Below are positions 48,001-60,093 of a DNA stretch of 64,000 nucleotides, one piece after another. This stretch comes from Isoetes taiwanensis (taxonomy: Eukaryota > Streptophyta > Lycopodiopsida > Isoetales > Isoetaceae): NCBI GenBank assembly GCA_021234155.1, contig JAJEKV010000516.1, positions 62,001 through 126,000 on the forward strand, written 5' to 3'. Numbering within the stretch: position 1 is the stretch's first letter; each line of letters begins with the position of its first letter. A program made the translations under genes and the position numbers. A model generated the notes under the pieces. The model ran no database searches and was not told where the DNA came from. It saw only the letters and a list, made by a program, of their open reading frames with translations.

Positions 48001-50080
48001 ATTTGGCATACATGTCTACCGTTGTACTCATCACAAAAATGTTCAATTTATAACTGCTGTTGCAACTTGAAATTCAGTAGGTATACCTGTTTCTAGTGAC
48101 TCTAATTTCATAAATTTGGCCATTAACTTGTTTGCCACCTTCTTTTGATGAAGAAACAAAACATGTTAAATACAACATCTGTTATATAATTTGGTATCAC
48201 AACTTTGTTTTACATGTGGATAAATATTTGAAAAGCAAAAGCACAATCAACACTTCGGCCGGATCGAAATATCATTGCATTTAGTGACATAAAATCGTGC
48301 CTTTCAAAGACGATACGCACATGGCCTTTCAAAGACATCGAGCATATCTAACGCTCACATTCAAAATACATATCTATCAATATCCCTTGCAAAAAATATC
48401 TACCTAATGTTGGTTGTTTGCGAGTTGAGAATGAATGGATATGCCCTTTTCCAAACAACCTTCTCGTTTGATTGCGTTCCTCAGATACATCACATGCCTT
48501 TAGTGCAACAACACCAAGATCTTCGTGTGAAATCTTCGTCTTGGATGTGGGAAAGTAATTGCAAAGCCACTTCTCCCTCTCCATTGTCTACATAACCAAG
48601 ACATCAATTTGTTTTGACATTTAGCACACATATATACAGTGGTACAGCAATGTCAGGGTATCGCCAACATCATCTACAATGCATGAATTTTCATCCCTAT
48701 TCTTAAGTCTCTTACTGTGCTGACTGCAGCAAATAACATGAATCGTTTCCTCTACTTGTACACTTTGCATCTGAAGTACTATTGTTCTTTTTGCAATCAA
48801 CATATGGATCATTTACAATCAGGCTTCCACCTCCTATAAATGTAGCTCTCACAGCCTATCTTTTTATATATGTTAGTTTCAAATGCTGCCATCGGGTAAA
48901 TGAAGTATTCAATGCAGGGTTTTATATGGGAAAACAGATGCACAAAGGCAGGCTGCTTTTGAGTACTCTGAAGCATCCAAATGGCCAAAATGTGGCCTAA
49001 ACAATACTTCATTTTATCACTTACTGTATGTAATGTATCATACCTTCTAACTTACCATACTTCTGAAGCACTGCTGCCACAGGACGAAATGACTAATAGT
49101 CGCAGCTTGAACAGAACTGATAATATTCATAAAATAAATATCCATCGGATCTTCATGCCAACAAATCACTTCAGCATTTGTATATTATAGAACGAGAACA
49201 GACATATCTTTTTCTTTTTCTCCTTGCCTTTTGTTACAAAGGAAAAATTAGGGCAAATGACCATCAAAAGAGTCCTTCAAATCTGCACAGTTCAAGCTGA
49301 GGGCAGTTAGTTAGCGCAAATATCCCCAACAACAGTTCTGAGCCGGTGGTGAAGATGATCTCTAAAATTAGTTGCAGTCGTAAGAGGATCACTGGTGTTG
49401 GGTTAGTTTCTAATAATAAAGAAAGTTTTGAGGCAACCCAAGATCTTGATCGAATAGGTGGAGACGCACGATAGGGAACGATGCCCTCTGCAGCTGCATT
49501 GGCATGGCGCATCCGTCAACAAAAAATGCTTGCGAAGTATATACCTTTTCCTAACTTGTCGACTTCTTCATGGTCGAAATGGAGCAGCCCCCTGCTTTTG
49601 CGGGACCAAAGATTCTTCCCGCCAATAATTATATATGTTAGAATAGTCTACCTTCTGCCCTCGGTTCACACCCAGTTCACATGGCTTTTCTCGCGGGAAG
49701 TTGCCCATAGTCAATCTCATACGTCCTTTTTAGCCTGGCTACGAACTCAAACTAGAATCTACTAAATCCTTTCGGAGAAATGGATATATAGATTTATGCA
49801 CAGGGACAAAATGAATCCAGGCGCATCATGGATTTGGATTAGCACCATAAGGTCCGCAAAAGATCTTGCGGGGTGTTTTTCAATGGTTCAGGGTTGTTTT
49901 TTTTTTTTTTTTTAGATGATGGTCTTTTTTTAGGAAGCACATGGGTGCCACATGCGATGCCGTTTCAGACCCAAAATTAGGGTGTTGCCTTTGTTGGACG
50001 AAGAACAGGTTTTGTTGTGCTTATCGAACTGAAACATGCGGTAGCGATAAAGAAAGAACCGATTCTGGTATTGTGCGAGT
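42060..50080. other. Geneless stretch
   Basis: About 8 kb without a recognisable gene, RNA gene or complete element. Short open frames on both strands (for example 43165-43398, 45492-45722, 49481-49765) lack family resemblance. A 37-bp tandem doublet is at 47874-47947 and a T run at 49897-49913. Transposon decay products are likely but not identifiable by eye. Confidence 0.45.
47874..47947 (+). repeat. Perfect 37-bp tandem doublet
   Basis: ATATAGAACAAAATAGAGCA (unit start) through GGAAGCAACT occurs at 47874-47910 and again, base for base, at 47911-47947. The identity implies a recent duplication or an assembly stutter. Confidence 0.9.
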
Positions 50081-50094
50081 TGGAGGATTCGAGA

Positions 50095-51765
50095 TGTTCA
50101 CGAGGCGCTGGCTCATGAGGTGTCCGGCAGGGGCAGCTTGGATGCAGGTGGGCATCCTCCAGGGGGCAGTGCATGCGTGGGCTCTCTAGATGCAGAGGCG
50201 CGTCCTGCAGAGAGTAGTACTGTGGCAGAATGTCGGTCTATGTGGGAGGGGTTCAAGCTTTCAGAGAATGTCAATTTTCCACAGCAGTTCTTTTGTGGAA
50301 TTTCCAGATCCGCTTGTGGAGCATGGGCAGTCTGATAATCGTGTGCATGGGAGTGTTGATAGGCAGCCATGGCAATTTGTGCAACCTGCACAAGTGTTTG
50401 AAGATAGAGGGCCTGGAAAACAGAAATTTGCTGGGAAAAAGCCTCTTGTGGTGAAAGAGTTATAAGAAGAGGCGGGGATGAAGAACAACCCGGTATGTTG
50501 GCGAGGCCTCGTCTGCGGATATCAATGTCATGGTCAATATGAGGAATCAATATGTGGGATGCACTTTATATTAGTGTTTGCAGATTTCTAGATCTTGAGT
50601 GTGTGTAGTGGTGTTGTGAATCGAGGGGAGAGGGTTTGAATTAGACCACTTGCACATTCAATGTGTGTTTAGAGTTGTGATGAGAACTCCGGTGAGTGTG
50701 AATTTGGCGAAGGCATACCTCGGTTGGGACACTCATATGCCTGCGGGGAGGTGTCATCATTTGTAAGGCAGCGAAGGATACTAGGCTCCATTGCTATGAG
50801 GGAATGATTGGTGCTTGTATGAAGGATCTCGAGAAGATGCATTTTTTGCCAGCACATGAAAGGAGTTACCTCGGAGCAGATTGAGAGAGGAAAGGAGTTG
50901 TATGCCTGTGTATGAAGCTAGAGATATCAAATCTGCGTGACTTTGGATAATAGAAATGATGATGAAAGCCACGACACTTTGTACTTTACCATGGGCGTAA
51001 AGCAAGTCTCACCTTCATTAGAACAAACTATGGCAATGATCTTTGAGGGGCGGAGAAATTCATTCTTAGCAGTGCATGGATTCTGCCCCTAAATTGTGCC
51101 TTCATTTCGCAGCAACGGGTGGAAGCTGCATGGAGGGTCACCTTGGATCCTAACCACGCGACACTTTATAATGTAAGGTCCGTCATCTTTGGTACACCCC
51201 CAAGAATTATGCCAGTTGAGAAGATAGAAAAGAGGAGAAAGAGATTCTGGGATGTTGATGGAAATCCCAATGGGGAAGATGGGGAGGAGATAGAGGGCCT
51301 TGAGAGCCCCATGACAAGGCAAACCAATGCGCTGAGCTTGTTGCAGCCCTACAGACACTCCATCGCAGCCGTGGCCAGATTTCATTCAACTTCACATGGA
51401 AGATGAATCTCTTGTTGTCAATTAGCTAGTGAGCTCTCGTTGTATAGTTTGTATGTTGACTTGTACATATGCTTCGTTTTGTAGGCGTTGTGAGTATTGT
51501 AGATGTAGTGGAGGAGCCCTCTGAAGATGTTGCTGATGCGAATGGGCTCTTTCATCGTGTTGTGAACTTGGACAGCGATTCTGATGCAGAACCAGTCGGA
51601 GACATTCATGCTTGCTATTTGCACCCAGCTATTGGTGAGGGATCCGAGTGCTTCCCGTTAAAAGAGTTTATGCGACATCAAAGAATGCAAGATGCCTTGG
51701 GTGTCTTGAAATGGAGGACACGAAAATATCTCTCAGGCAGCGTAGATGCTTCCGTGGTCATATGA
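50095..51765 (+). CDS. Possible fragmented gene of unknown function
   Basis: Protein-like plus-strand pieces: WLMRCPAGAAWMQVGIL and SLDAGGHPPGGSACVGSLDA near 50095-50210; VECRSMWEGFKLSENVNFPQ and FPDPLVEHGQ near 50225-50335, across two frames; NNPVCWRGLVCGYQCHGQ near 50480-50540; WRVTLDPNHATLYNVRSVIF and EKRRKRFWDVDGNPNGEDGE at 51119-51406; and VVEEPSEDVADANGLFHRVV with NLDSDSDAEPVGDIHACYLH at 51469-51765. GT/AG sites around 51406-51485 could join the last two. No family is recognised. It ends about 500 bases before the UGT. Could be a decayed transposon-encoded protein or a lineage-specific gene. Confidence 0.25.
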
Positions 51766-52287
51766 ATCTGCTAAGAGGCATACTTATTCGGCATATTAAT
51801 GCCATTAGTCGACTGCCACGGCAACATTGAGGCACTATGAAGGCATAAACATTATGTGCGGATGTGGATGGAGGTTGCAAAGCGACTTAGACTTGTGGTG
51901 AAGAACTTCGTTGCAGCTACTTTGCTCCTCGGTTGGTTTGTACATCACACTCTTCTCCTCATTGTGTGCTCTTTGTGTGTGAGGATTTTGTGGCCTTTTG
52001 CCTTGTACAGCACGCTTTTCTGTTGTTTATGTTCTGTTGTTTATGTTGTTCTGTTGTTTTGTGTGCCCCATGGGAGGTGCACGATTCATGTGACCTTTGT
52101 CTTCACAATGTGAATATAGTGCACAGCTATTGCTTTGTATTTTCCAGTGCGGTGTATTATACGCTTCATACTTGGTATTTTTCAATGGTTTCGTGGAACT
52201 TTTAATTGCTGATCAATGGTTTCTCCATGTATGGTATCTTGCACACTTTTGACAATTGTCGAATTGCCAAATTAGACCGACGGAGCT

Positions 52288-53730
52288 ATGGAACCCCCTC
52301 ACGTACTTCTGTTCCCCTTCCCACTCCATAGCCATATCAATTCTTTGCTTCAATTAGGCCGGATTCTAGGATCTCAAGGATGCGTTGTCACTTTTGTTTT
52401 ACCCAAGAAAGAGCTAAAAAGGATGGGGGCAGATGCAGGGATCCAGTTTATGGGCGTAACGGATCCTCTATCACATGATGGCGAGGCTGTGGCAGGTTGC
52501 AAAGGTGTCGATGGCGTGTTACAGATCACAGAGACCATGATGCAGATGCGTGCTCCTTTTGAAGAGATGCTAGAGTCCATAATGAAAGGTGATGCCCCTG
52601 CTTCGTATGTTGTCTCTGATTTGCTTGTGGTCTGGATGCGAACTGTGGCCGATAAATTCAAGCTTCCAAATGCCAAGTTCTGGCCAGGCTCTGCAGCAGC
52701 TCTGCTCTTTAATTGGCGCCTTCCCCAAATCTCTAAGCATGTCCATCTGCCTATAACTGCTGGTACTGTTTTTTTTTTTTTTTTTTTTTTTTTTCCAGTC
52801 TTCAAGTTAACTTTATTGTTTTTTTTTTGTTCCTGGTTGTAGATGATATGAGCAGGAATAAAATCCCAGTACATACAAAAGGCATTCTTCCACTTCTCCT
52901 AGAGGACATTCCTTACACTTTCCATGGTCCACCTCCCTTCCCATCTTACTTTGAAGAAATTTACACAATTACCTTGGAAGCCTTTAAATCAGACTGGTTT
53001 TTTGTGAATACTTTTGAAGAACTGGAAAAGGATGTGCTGATTTCCTTCCAGACAGAAGTGAATAACCTGTTTCCAATTGGTCCTCTATTAGCAACTCAAG
53101 ATACACCATCAATGTATGAAGAAGAAGCAAGGGAATGCTTAGACTGGTTAGAAGACAAAGCTGATTATTCTGTTCTTTATGTGGCATTTGGAACAGTTGC
53201 AGAACTGTCCAAGCGAGAAGTTGATAAATTAGCAAGAGAGCTAGAATTGAGCAAGCAGCCGTTTATATGGGCATTAGGACCAAATATAACCAAGTTATTG
53301 CCACAAAAAAACTAGGGAAAATTTAAGGGAGCGGGGAATGGTGGTAGAGTGGGCTCCTCAGCAGCAGGTGCTAAAGCACAGGACTATAGGGGGCTTTTTA
53401 ACACACTGTGGATGGAACTCGCTTTTAGAAGGTATAGGTGCAGGGGTTCCAATGTTGGGATGGCCCTTTTTGTATGATCAAAATTTAAATTGCAAATACA
53501 TGGTGGATGAATGGGGTATAGGGATCAAGGTTGGAATGGGAAGCGAGAGAGTTGAGGTGGGGAAGATACGACGGGGGATGGAAATTGTTAGTGGAGGAGG
53601 AAGGAAAGCAAATGAGAGAGAGCCCCTAGCACTCAAGAAGGTTGCCATGTGTAGAGCTAATGGATCTTCCTTGGACCATCTCCTAAATGTGTTTGTTAAG
53701 ACCCATGGAAAAGTTCTTAAGTCTAACTGA
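52288..53730 (+). CDS. UDP-glycosyltransferase (UGT, GT1 family), two exons, one frame break
   Basis: Transfers a sugar from a UDP-sugar to a small acceptor in the cytosol. Exon 1 is 52288-52762, exon 2 from 52843; the 80-base intron has a T run and phase-1 GT..AG ends, joining as PITA-D-DMSRN. The N-terminus HVLLFPFPLHSHINSLLQLG holds the catalytic-type His (residue 16) in the usual PF.x.GHI motif, here SHI. The C-terminal PSPG box (53350-53481) is exactly 44 residues, WAPQQQ...HCGWNS...EG...YDQ, ending in Gln, which is typical of UDP-glucose users. One break: seven A at about 53307 shift the frame to a stop; with six A the text reads LPQKTRENLRERGMVVEW. Length would be about 454 residues, normal for the family. 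Acceptor and subfamily cannot be told. Confidence 0.9.
52763..52842 (+). other. UGT intron with long T run
   Basis: The intron is 80 bases, GTACTG at the donor and GGTTGTAG at the acceptor, with about 26 consecutive T at 52770-52794. A single intron near the middle is common in plant UGTs. Confidence 0.8.
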
Positions 53731-54328
53731 TCTGATAACCTTTCTTGGTTGGTTTCCTGTATGCACACATTCAACCTTATAAGAACACAAATATGGTCTC
53801 TAGAATGCTTTAGACTAGGCGATTTCTATAAATCTATTAGATTTATTGGCATTGTCAATACACCAATTCGAACCTCTTCTCTGTTCTTTGTGTCCTCTAA
53901 TGGGAAATTCAGATAAATGTTTACTTATTACCAAATGTTTTGCATTTCTTCACGAGCTTTCCTGTTCACTTTGTCACTAAGATTGCAGGTGCAATTTTAT
54001 GCCCAGAATATATTTTCAATGCAACTCCTGCCAACAAATACCAAAGGAGTAATACTTTGTTGAGGGAAAACTTACTAAATGTCCAAGAGGCACGTTGATC
54101 CGAGCCAAAAAAAAAAAAAAATGCTTGCTCATATCAATGCGATGCTCCTTTCAGCAATCATTCTTTCGAAGCTAACTTCGACCAATGAAGGCGTGTTAAT
54201 TGCCCACATGTCTTGATGTTCTTTTTCAATCCCTGTATATATGATTGCAGACCTGCATCCGTATAAAACAGAATGAAATGGACATTCAAAATAATCATTA
54301 TTACGCATTCCGTATAAGCATAAACAAT

Positions 54329-54428
54329 GGCAGAAGCAAAAGAGCCTTGCTGGCATAAGAAAGTAAGGCTGCCACTTACTGGCAGAACAGTAGTAAGGCT
54401 GCCACTTACTGGCAGAAGCAAAAGAGCC
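54329..54428 (+). repeat. Nested direct repeats with hairpin units
   Basis: GTAAGGCTGCCACTTACTGG (plus CAGAA) occurs at 54363-54387 and 54393-54417. GGCAGAAGCAAAAGAGCC flanks at 54329-54346 and 54411-54428. Each inner unit holds CTGCCA-CTTAC-TGGCAG, a perfect 6-bp stem with a 5-base loop. Confidence 0.85.
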
Positions 54429-55073
54429 AATGTACGAATCTGCAGAGATTGGTTTTGTTCATACTCAATTTACATATAATTGCATTTATAATAGCTGCTG
54501 ACTACTTATTTTTCCTAAGGTTGTAGACCACTTGGTATTGCAATCTAAAGTAAAATGTTTGACTACCTCATGTTGAACGAAGCAAAAGCAAAAGCAGGTA
54601 TGAACTGTATGAACTTGGCCAGCATGCAGCTCGTTACCTTGCAGATCAGGATTGGGTGCTTTGCTTTGGTGCCTAGCGTTTGCCATACCATCTTTTATAA
54701 ATATACACACATACAAATCCAGTGTTGCATTGTTTGCAAGATTGAAACAAATGATGCATTCTCCATATTGTTAGATTCTGGTCTTGGAGACTGGAAGGTT
54801 CAGGATTTTATTCCAATAGGATGAACGAAGGCAGGCACTGATTATTATAGTGTACAAGGTTCACATTTCAGGAATATATTATGCTGGACTCAGATAAGAA
54901 AGTTAACTAGTGCATAGCAGACATTGCCATACACCATTTAAATGGCGAGATGCTATAAGAATCTTTCCACCTATATGAGTATATTCATCGACATATGTAG
55001 TCCGGCTGCCAGGAAGCATTTGAGGGGTCATATGAGGCCAAGATGTGGATTTAATTCCATACAATTCAATCTC

Positions 55074-55227
55074 ATGAGTGAGACTAAAGGGCGTATAAAC
55101 ATTGAGGAATGGAATAAGCAAGTGCAAGAAGGAAGGCTAGTACACTTGCATTCTCAGGCTATTGATGCCCTGAAGAAGGCTGTCGAATTGTTCCAAAACC
55201 CAACATTTCCTTGTGCATTTATTGCAG
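55074..55227 (+). CDS. Possible single coding exon, family not recognised
   Basis: ATG at 55074 gives MSETKGRINIEEWNKQVQEG and later SQAIDALKKAVELFQNPTFP and CAFIAGD, then a CAG/GTGATG donor at 55227/55228. It is protein-like and helical in character. No matching downstream exon was identified in the next kilobase. It may be a first exon or a stray piece of a duplicated gene. Confidence 0.3.
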
Positions 55228-56058
55228 GTGATGTGGTATGTCACTCTCCATTTCGTTCTTGTTATTAAAAGAATTTCTGTTCACCCAGATGAGGACTCCA
55301 AGTTTGCAAACTTGGAGCTCAAACTTGGAACTTCTGATGAAGTTAGATTTTGAGCATGAACCTTAAACCTGAATCCATGTTCTCATGCTGGACAGAGAAT
55401 TTGTGTCCTCACAGGCGTGGGGGTTCTCTGCTCTCTCTAAGGATGACTGAAATATCTGTCTGGCTGCCCTTCTTTTCAACGTTAGTGGACCAAAAGTCAT
55501 GATTTGAAATTTTTGGTTCCACACATGGTGGAAGGGAAAAAGTATAACTTGTCTTCTGCATCTTTTCTATTTTTTAGTACTGATTTGGGTCATATTGGAG
55601 ATTGAGCATGCTGCATGGAAACAAATTTTGGTTTCAGATAGATGCAAACTCATAAATATATATGGCATAACATTGGTCGCAGCTTCACCTGAGTGATCCA
55701 TACTGGGATGTTAAATGTAGCTGCCAAGTTATTCTATAGTCAAGGTTTAGATCTTATAGAAGCTTGGTATCATAACACGCTGACAAAAAAGGGTACAGTT
55801 TTTTCACAAGAAAAATATGCAATTGACTCCACTTCTTTGTGTAGACAACTGCTACTTTATTTTGTTGTTCTTATGATAGAGTAAATGGAACAGGTGATTC
55901 TGGATCTACTTAGTTGGCTGAGGAATTCTACTGAAGTGGGCTGGGAAATCATATAAGAAACGTAAAGAAGAAAGTCAAAACGTAAAGAAGAAAGAATGGA
56001 GGATCATTTGATTTCTTCTTGCTATCAATAAGAGACTTTAGATTACAATCCATGAGCT

Positions 56059-56304
56059 CTAGAACCAAGCAATGTTTGTCATCATTTTTTGCATGGCCAA
56101 GCACTTGCACAATATGTGACAATCAGTAGAAAGAAAATTATCTACTGCATTCTTTTCTTTCCAGAAGACATCTTCATATTCAAACTCTTTGATGACAACC
56201 AATAAGCCACACGATTCTGCCTTATAAACCTTTCCAAAACTTCCTTTTCCCAATAAATCACGATTCATATTTTGTATTTCCCTAGAGGTGGTACAGTCAC
56301 ACAC
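56059..56304 (-). pseudogene. Protein kinase N-lobe fragment
   Basis: An 81-codon minus-strand frame contains the glycine-rich loop LLGKGSFGKVYKAE followed 12-16 residues later by VVIKEFEYEDVFWKEKNAVD, i.e. the VAIK lysine and the start of the alpha-C helix. Only the ATP-binding lobe start is present; HRD and DFG motifs are absent nearby. The loop style (GKGSFGKVYKA) resembles plant receptor-like kinases. Probably a truncated copy inserted next to the trihelix gene. Confidence 0.65.
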
Positions 56305-56885
56305 AGCTTGCTAATCTCTGGCCAGCTAATCTTTGCTCAAGTATTTAAGTAACTTGGAAATTTTCTGGAATACTTAACCTGGTTCTAGATACAGAATATT
56401 TGAAGCAAGAAAACCTACCTAATGCAGGCCAATGAAGATGTCTTGCACGTCCATCAAACTATTCTGTATTGAAGATTTCCATCACTACATCCATATTACA
56501 TGTACATTATACATCATAAGCTTATGCTGAAGGTACCCTATACAATTACAAAAATGAAAAGTTAAAGAGATCCATCCTTTTTATTGCAATTTCAACTATA
56601 TAGAGAGCATATTCCTCTCAGAATATAGTTGCATATTATATTTATATTTGATCTGGAGGTTGATAGTATGCATGTAGCAGCAGTTTGACATGGCAGGAAC
56701 TGACCAGAATTACAGCAAGGACCATGATCATAATGAGCACTACAATTTTGGGTCACAAAACAAGAACTCAATATTGAAATCAAGATTAAATGATGACAAT
56801 CCATAAACTAAGAACTTCAAAATATGTTTTATAAAGAAGTAGATGTTCACAAAATTGTTAACTCAGTGCTCAAATCATGGACGAG

Positions 56886-57962
56886 TTAAATCTTCTTCAC
56901 TAGTTCTGCAATAGTTGCCTGCAAGTTGTTTATGGCTTCAACTCTTTTTCCTTCCCAAATTGCCATTTGTTGAAGGAGTTCCTGCCGCCCTTTTTCCATC
57001 ACCTGCACCTGCACCAGTGCATTTTTTTTGTCTCCAACACTTTTCTTGTTGTTCACATTTGGCTTCTCGTCAACCTGCTGGACATCTGCATCATCAATTG
57101 TCTCAGAGATAGCTGCACCATGTACTGCTTTGCAAACATTTGCTCTACTTCCAATGTACTCATCGATTAACATATACCATTGAGATCCATCAGCCCTATC
57201 ATTGCCTGAGACATTATTGTGTGCTTTTACTTCCTTGTACTCATTATATAAAGCTTTCCACTTCTTCCTGCATGCTTCATGGTCCTTATCAAAGTCCGAG
57301 ACGCGCCCGATATAAGCTTTCTCCAAACAGAAACCCAGAGATTCACACCTTGCTTGGGTGGTTTTGAGAATTCATCGTGCATTTTGCCTCGAATATGGAT
57401 CAAGGAAAGCGGTCCACTTATCTTCCCATCTTGCATACTTCCCAGCAGCATCTACCTTGTCCTTTTCTCCCTTTATTGGCCTCTTATTGACTGATCGTCT
57501 ACTTTATCCTTGTCTCCTTTTGAAGTTCTTTTGCCACGAGGTATCTTTTCAGCGTTTGCTAATGGCGTTGTCTCTTGGGCTGAGGCTTAGTCTCTATTAA
57601 ACTTGCGCAGTCAAATCTATTAGACATGCAGGCGCAGAATAAGGTGGGGTAGAAGAGTATGGCGCATGGTTTACAAAATGTGGCAATGGCATGGTGTTAT
57701 TGCCATGAATCTGATAGAAAGGTAAATTGGAGGTAGGAAATGGGAATGCTGGTGGTTGTGGAAGTGCAGAACGTCGGCATGGTATTTTTTGTGGATATGG
57801 CGGGTTGTTTTGAGCGTGCAGCTCATTGTCTTGCTGGACATCAATTTCTTGTGTGCAATGCACAATCTCAGGTTGTGAATCCATCTGCATCAAATAAGAA
57901 CGTAGATGTATATAATCTGAAAGATTATGTACAGAATAATGCAATTTCTGAGAAGCTATCAC
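56886..57962 (-). CDS. Trihelix / Myb-SANT-like transcription factor (frame-broken)
   Basis: A nuclear DNA-binding protein, read right to left. N-terminal part: 57962-57597, Pro/Asn/His-rich (start at 57962, or at 57884 with MDSQPEIV), ending near TAQV. DNA-binding domain: KYARWEDKWTAFL at about 57440-57400, then in the next frame IHIRGKMHDEFSKPPKQGVN (57395-57320), then in a third frame GRVSDFDKDHEACRKKWKAL and YNEYKEVKAHNN (57310-57200). The pattern W...L...R...W...CRKKW...Y matches trihelix/MADF-like helices. The C-terminus VMEKGRQELLQQMAIWEGKR and AINNLQATIAELVKKI (to the stop at 56886) is a predicted coiled coil for dimerisation, as in many trihelix factors. Three or more single-base breaks; no intron is needed. 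Plus-strand frames here are shadows. Confidence 0.7.
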
Positions 57963-58835
57963 ATGAACTCAAGAATTTATAGTCTGGATTCAGAGAATTA
58001 AAAGCTTGAAGTTCTAAAAAAAAGGAGAAGAATAGCCATAATATATCTGGAGCAATTGCAATCATGAACCAGAAAGCAAATACTGGATTTATAATCCAGC
58101 TTCAGAAGCTTGGGCTTAAAAGGAATGGTGTATTAAAAACTGATATTTAATGAAGTTTTAACGAAACTTGACACTAAAATCAACAAATAAAACAGCATGG
58201 GAAAGGTACCTGGAGTCCTTGATGCCTTGAAGAATTGTCAGGTCAGGTGCTGGCGACAGTCAGGTGCTGGCGCCAAAAGAATTGTTGTTTTGTGGTTGGC
58301 GCCAAGATCCTCTTCGACGTGTCGAGATAATAATAAACGGCAATTACATTGCGAGCCACATCCCGATAGTTAGCGGGCAAGCGGAGCATTACCGTTGGCA
58401 AGAGGAGAAGAATTGCCGGGCTCCAATCGAATCATGTGGGGAGGCAATTTTTATGACGTGTAAGCTTATAATTCGAAAACCCCTAACTGCCAGCTCTTAA
58501 AGGCCATTAGTGGAATCTGGGCCTGAGTTACTAATTGAAATAGCAAATTCTGCCAAAACTTTTCGCAAACTTGTGGCTTTTGAAGTAATTTTAGAAAATC
58601 TGAGAACGTTTAGATTTTTTTATTTCTAACGATGCTAAAAACTGTACTAAGTTAAAAAGACCGCCTTGATTGAACATCATAGACACCATAACCTTGGAAC
58701 TAAAGACCATTTCAGTCATAGTGATCAGAAGGTGATGCTTTTTCATTGAAGAATGCTTCTATAATCAGCAGAAGGTATCAACACCGCGAGTGATATTGTT
58801 ATTTCCATTGTATGTGTAACCTCATCCTTAAAACT

Positions 58836-60093
58836 TTATAGATAGGAATCGGCGATTCTTGTGAAACCTGCCAATATATCCTTTTCTTTTTCTGAAATGA
58901 TGCTCTCGGATGGAACTGGACAGCCTGAGGGACCACAGAATTATTACTATCAAAGCATAAAAAATTCCTTATGATAAATTGGCTCAAAGGCTTACCTGAA
59001 TATGCTTATACTTCTTATGACGGACTCCCATAATGAGGCCATCCTCTGTCCATGCTGTTATCTCCAGTTCGTCATGAGGAAAGCTCTCTCTTTCAATAAC
59101 TAGACTGTGATATCGACATGCGACAAAAGGACTGGAAAAAACATTCAAGCATAAAGTTAGACTCAGCATCTTCAAATTCAGTCCCGCGTTAACACTGGAA
59201 TATGACAAGAAGAAAAGGAAAATTTGTTAAATAATGTTGAACTTTACTTGGGCAAACCAGCTAGGATCCCTGGTTCATCTTTTTCATCATAATATATCTT
59301 GGATACTTTCCCATGAACCACGCCATTAGGAGCTCGAACTATTTTCCCTTCACAAAGAAATTATACTGGAATGTGAGAATCCTTAACGAAATTGCATTCG
59401 TACAAATGCAGATCATAAACATGTACAAAAACCTCTGAAAACCAAACGATTCTAGGTACCTCCAAAAGCTTCTCCAATGCATTGAAGTCCCATGCAAACA
59501 CCGAACAGTGGAATAGTTGGACCTAGCTTAAGAACAGTCTGTAAAGATATTCCTGAATCTTGTGGTGTACCTGCCATCCCAAAGTTCCATAAACCATAAG
59601 TGTTCCAATCTGAATATTAAGTTTCCAGCCCAAGCTTGTTGATTATACCTGGGCCTGGTGATATAACAATACCCTTTGGCCTCATTCTGATCAGAAAAAC
59701 ATAATCAAAAAGAAGGATGTATCAATGCTACCCTTTAAATGCATAAATTAAGAATCTTACTGCTCAAGTTCTTCAACAGTAAGATCATCGTTTCTGTAAA
59801 CTTTGAATCTGCAACCAAGATCCCCAAAGGTACTGCCAATAAAGCTCAGCTGTGAGTGGAAAAGTTATGATATATCTAAGATAAGGAACATATACCTGAC
59901 AGAGATTATATGTGAAACTGTCATAGTTGTCAATAACCACAACTGGTCCCGATTCTGCATTTGAACTAACCGTTGACCCTGCCTGAATTCTTTGCATATG
60001 GGTCGATGAGGGAAGACTAGTCCGGCATAATGAGCCGACAATAATGTGGCTTTGAGGATTGAGACCGAGCATACACTGCATAGCGGCTACCAT
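58836..60093 (-). CDS. ASB1: Anthranilate synthase beta subunit (glutamine amidotransferase), seven exons
   Basis: Releases ammonia from glutamine for the alpha subunit in plastid tryptophan synthesis. Exons, right to left: 60093-59896, 59832-59761, 59686-59649, 59570-59460, 59347-59248, 59131-58996, 58924-58836, all with GT..AG introns in agreeing phases. The N-terminal ~50 residues, Ser-rich with few acidic residues, look like a plastid transit peptide; then [16 protein letters not shown]. Exon 3 gives [12 protein letters not shown]; exon 4 GTPQDSG and the nucleophile Cys in [17 protein letters not shown]; exon 6 [13 protein letters not shown]; exon 7 VQFHP-ESII with the catalytic His-Glu. 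Two single-base breaks: an extra base at the exon 2 start (expected QYFGDLG) and a missing base between HP and ESII. The end [15 protein letters not shown] is unusual against better-known ASBs. A related family (carbamoyl-phosphate or pABA synthase) fits less well. Confidence 0.88.
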
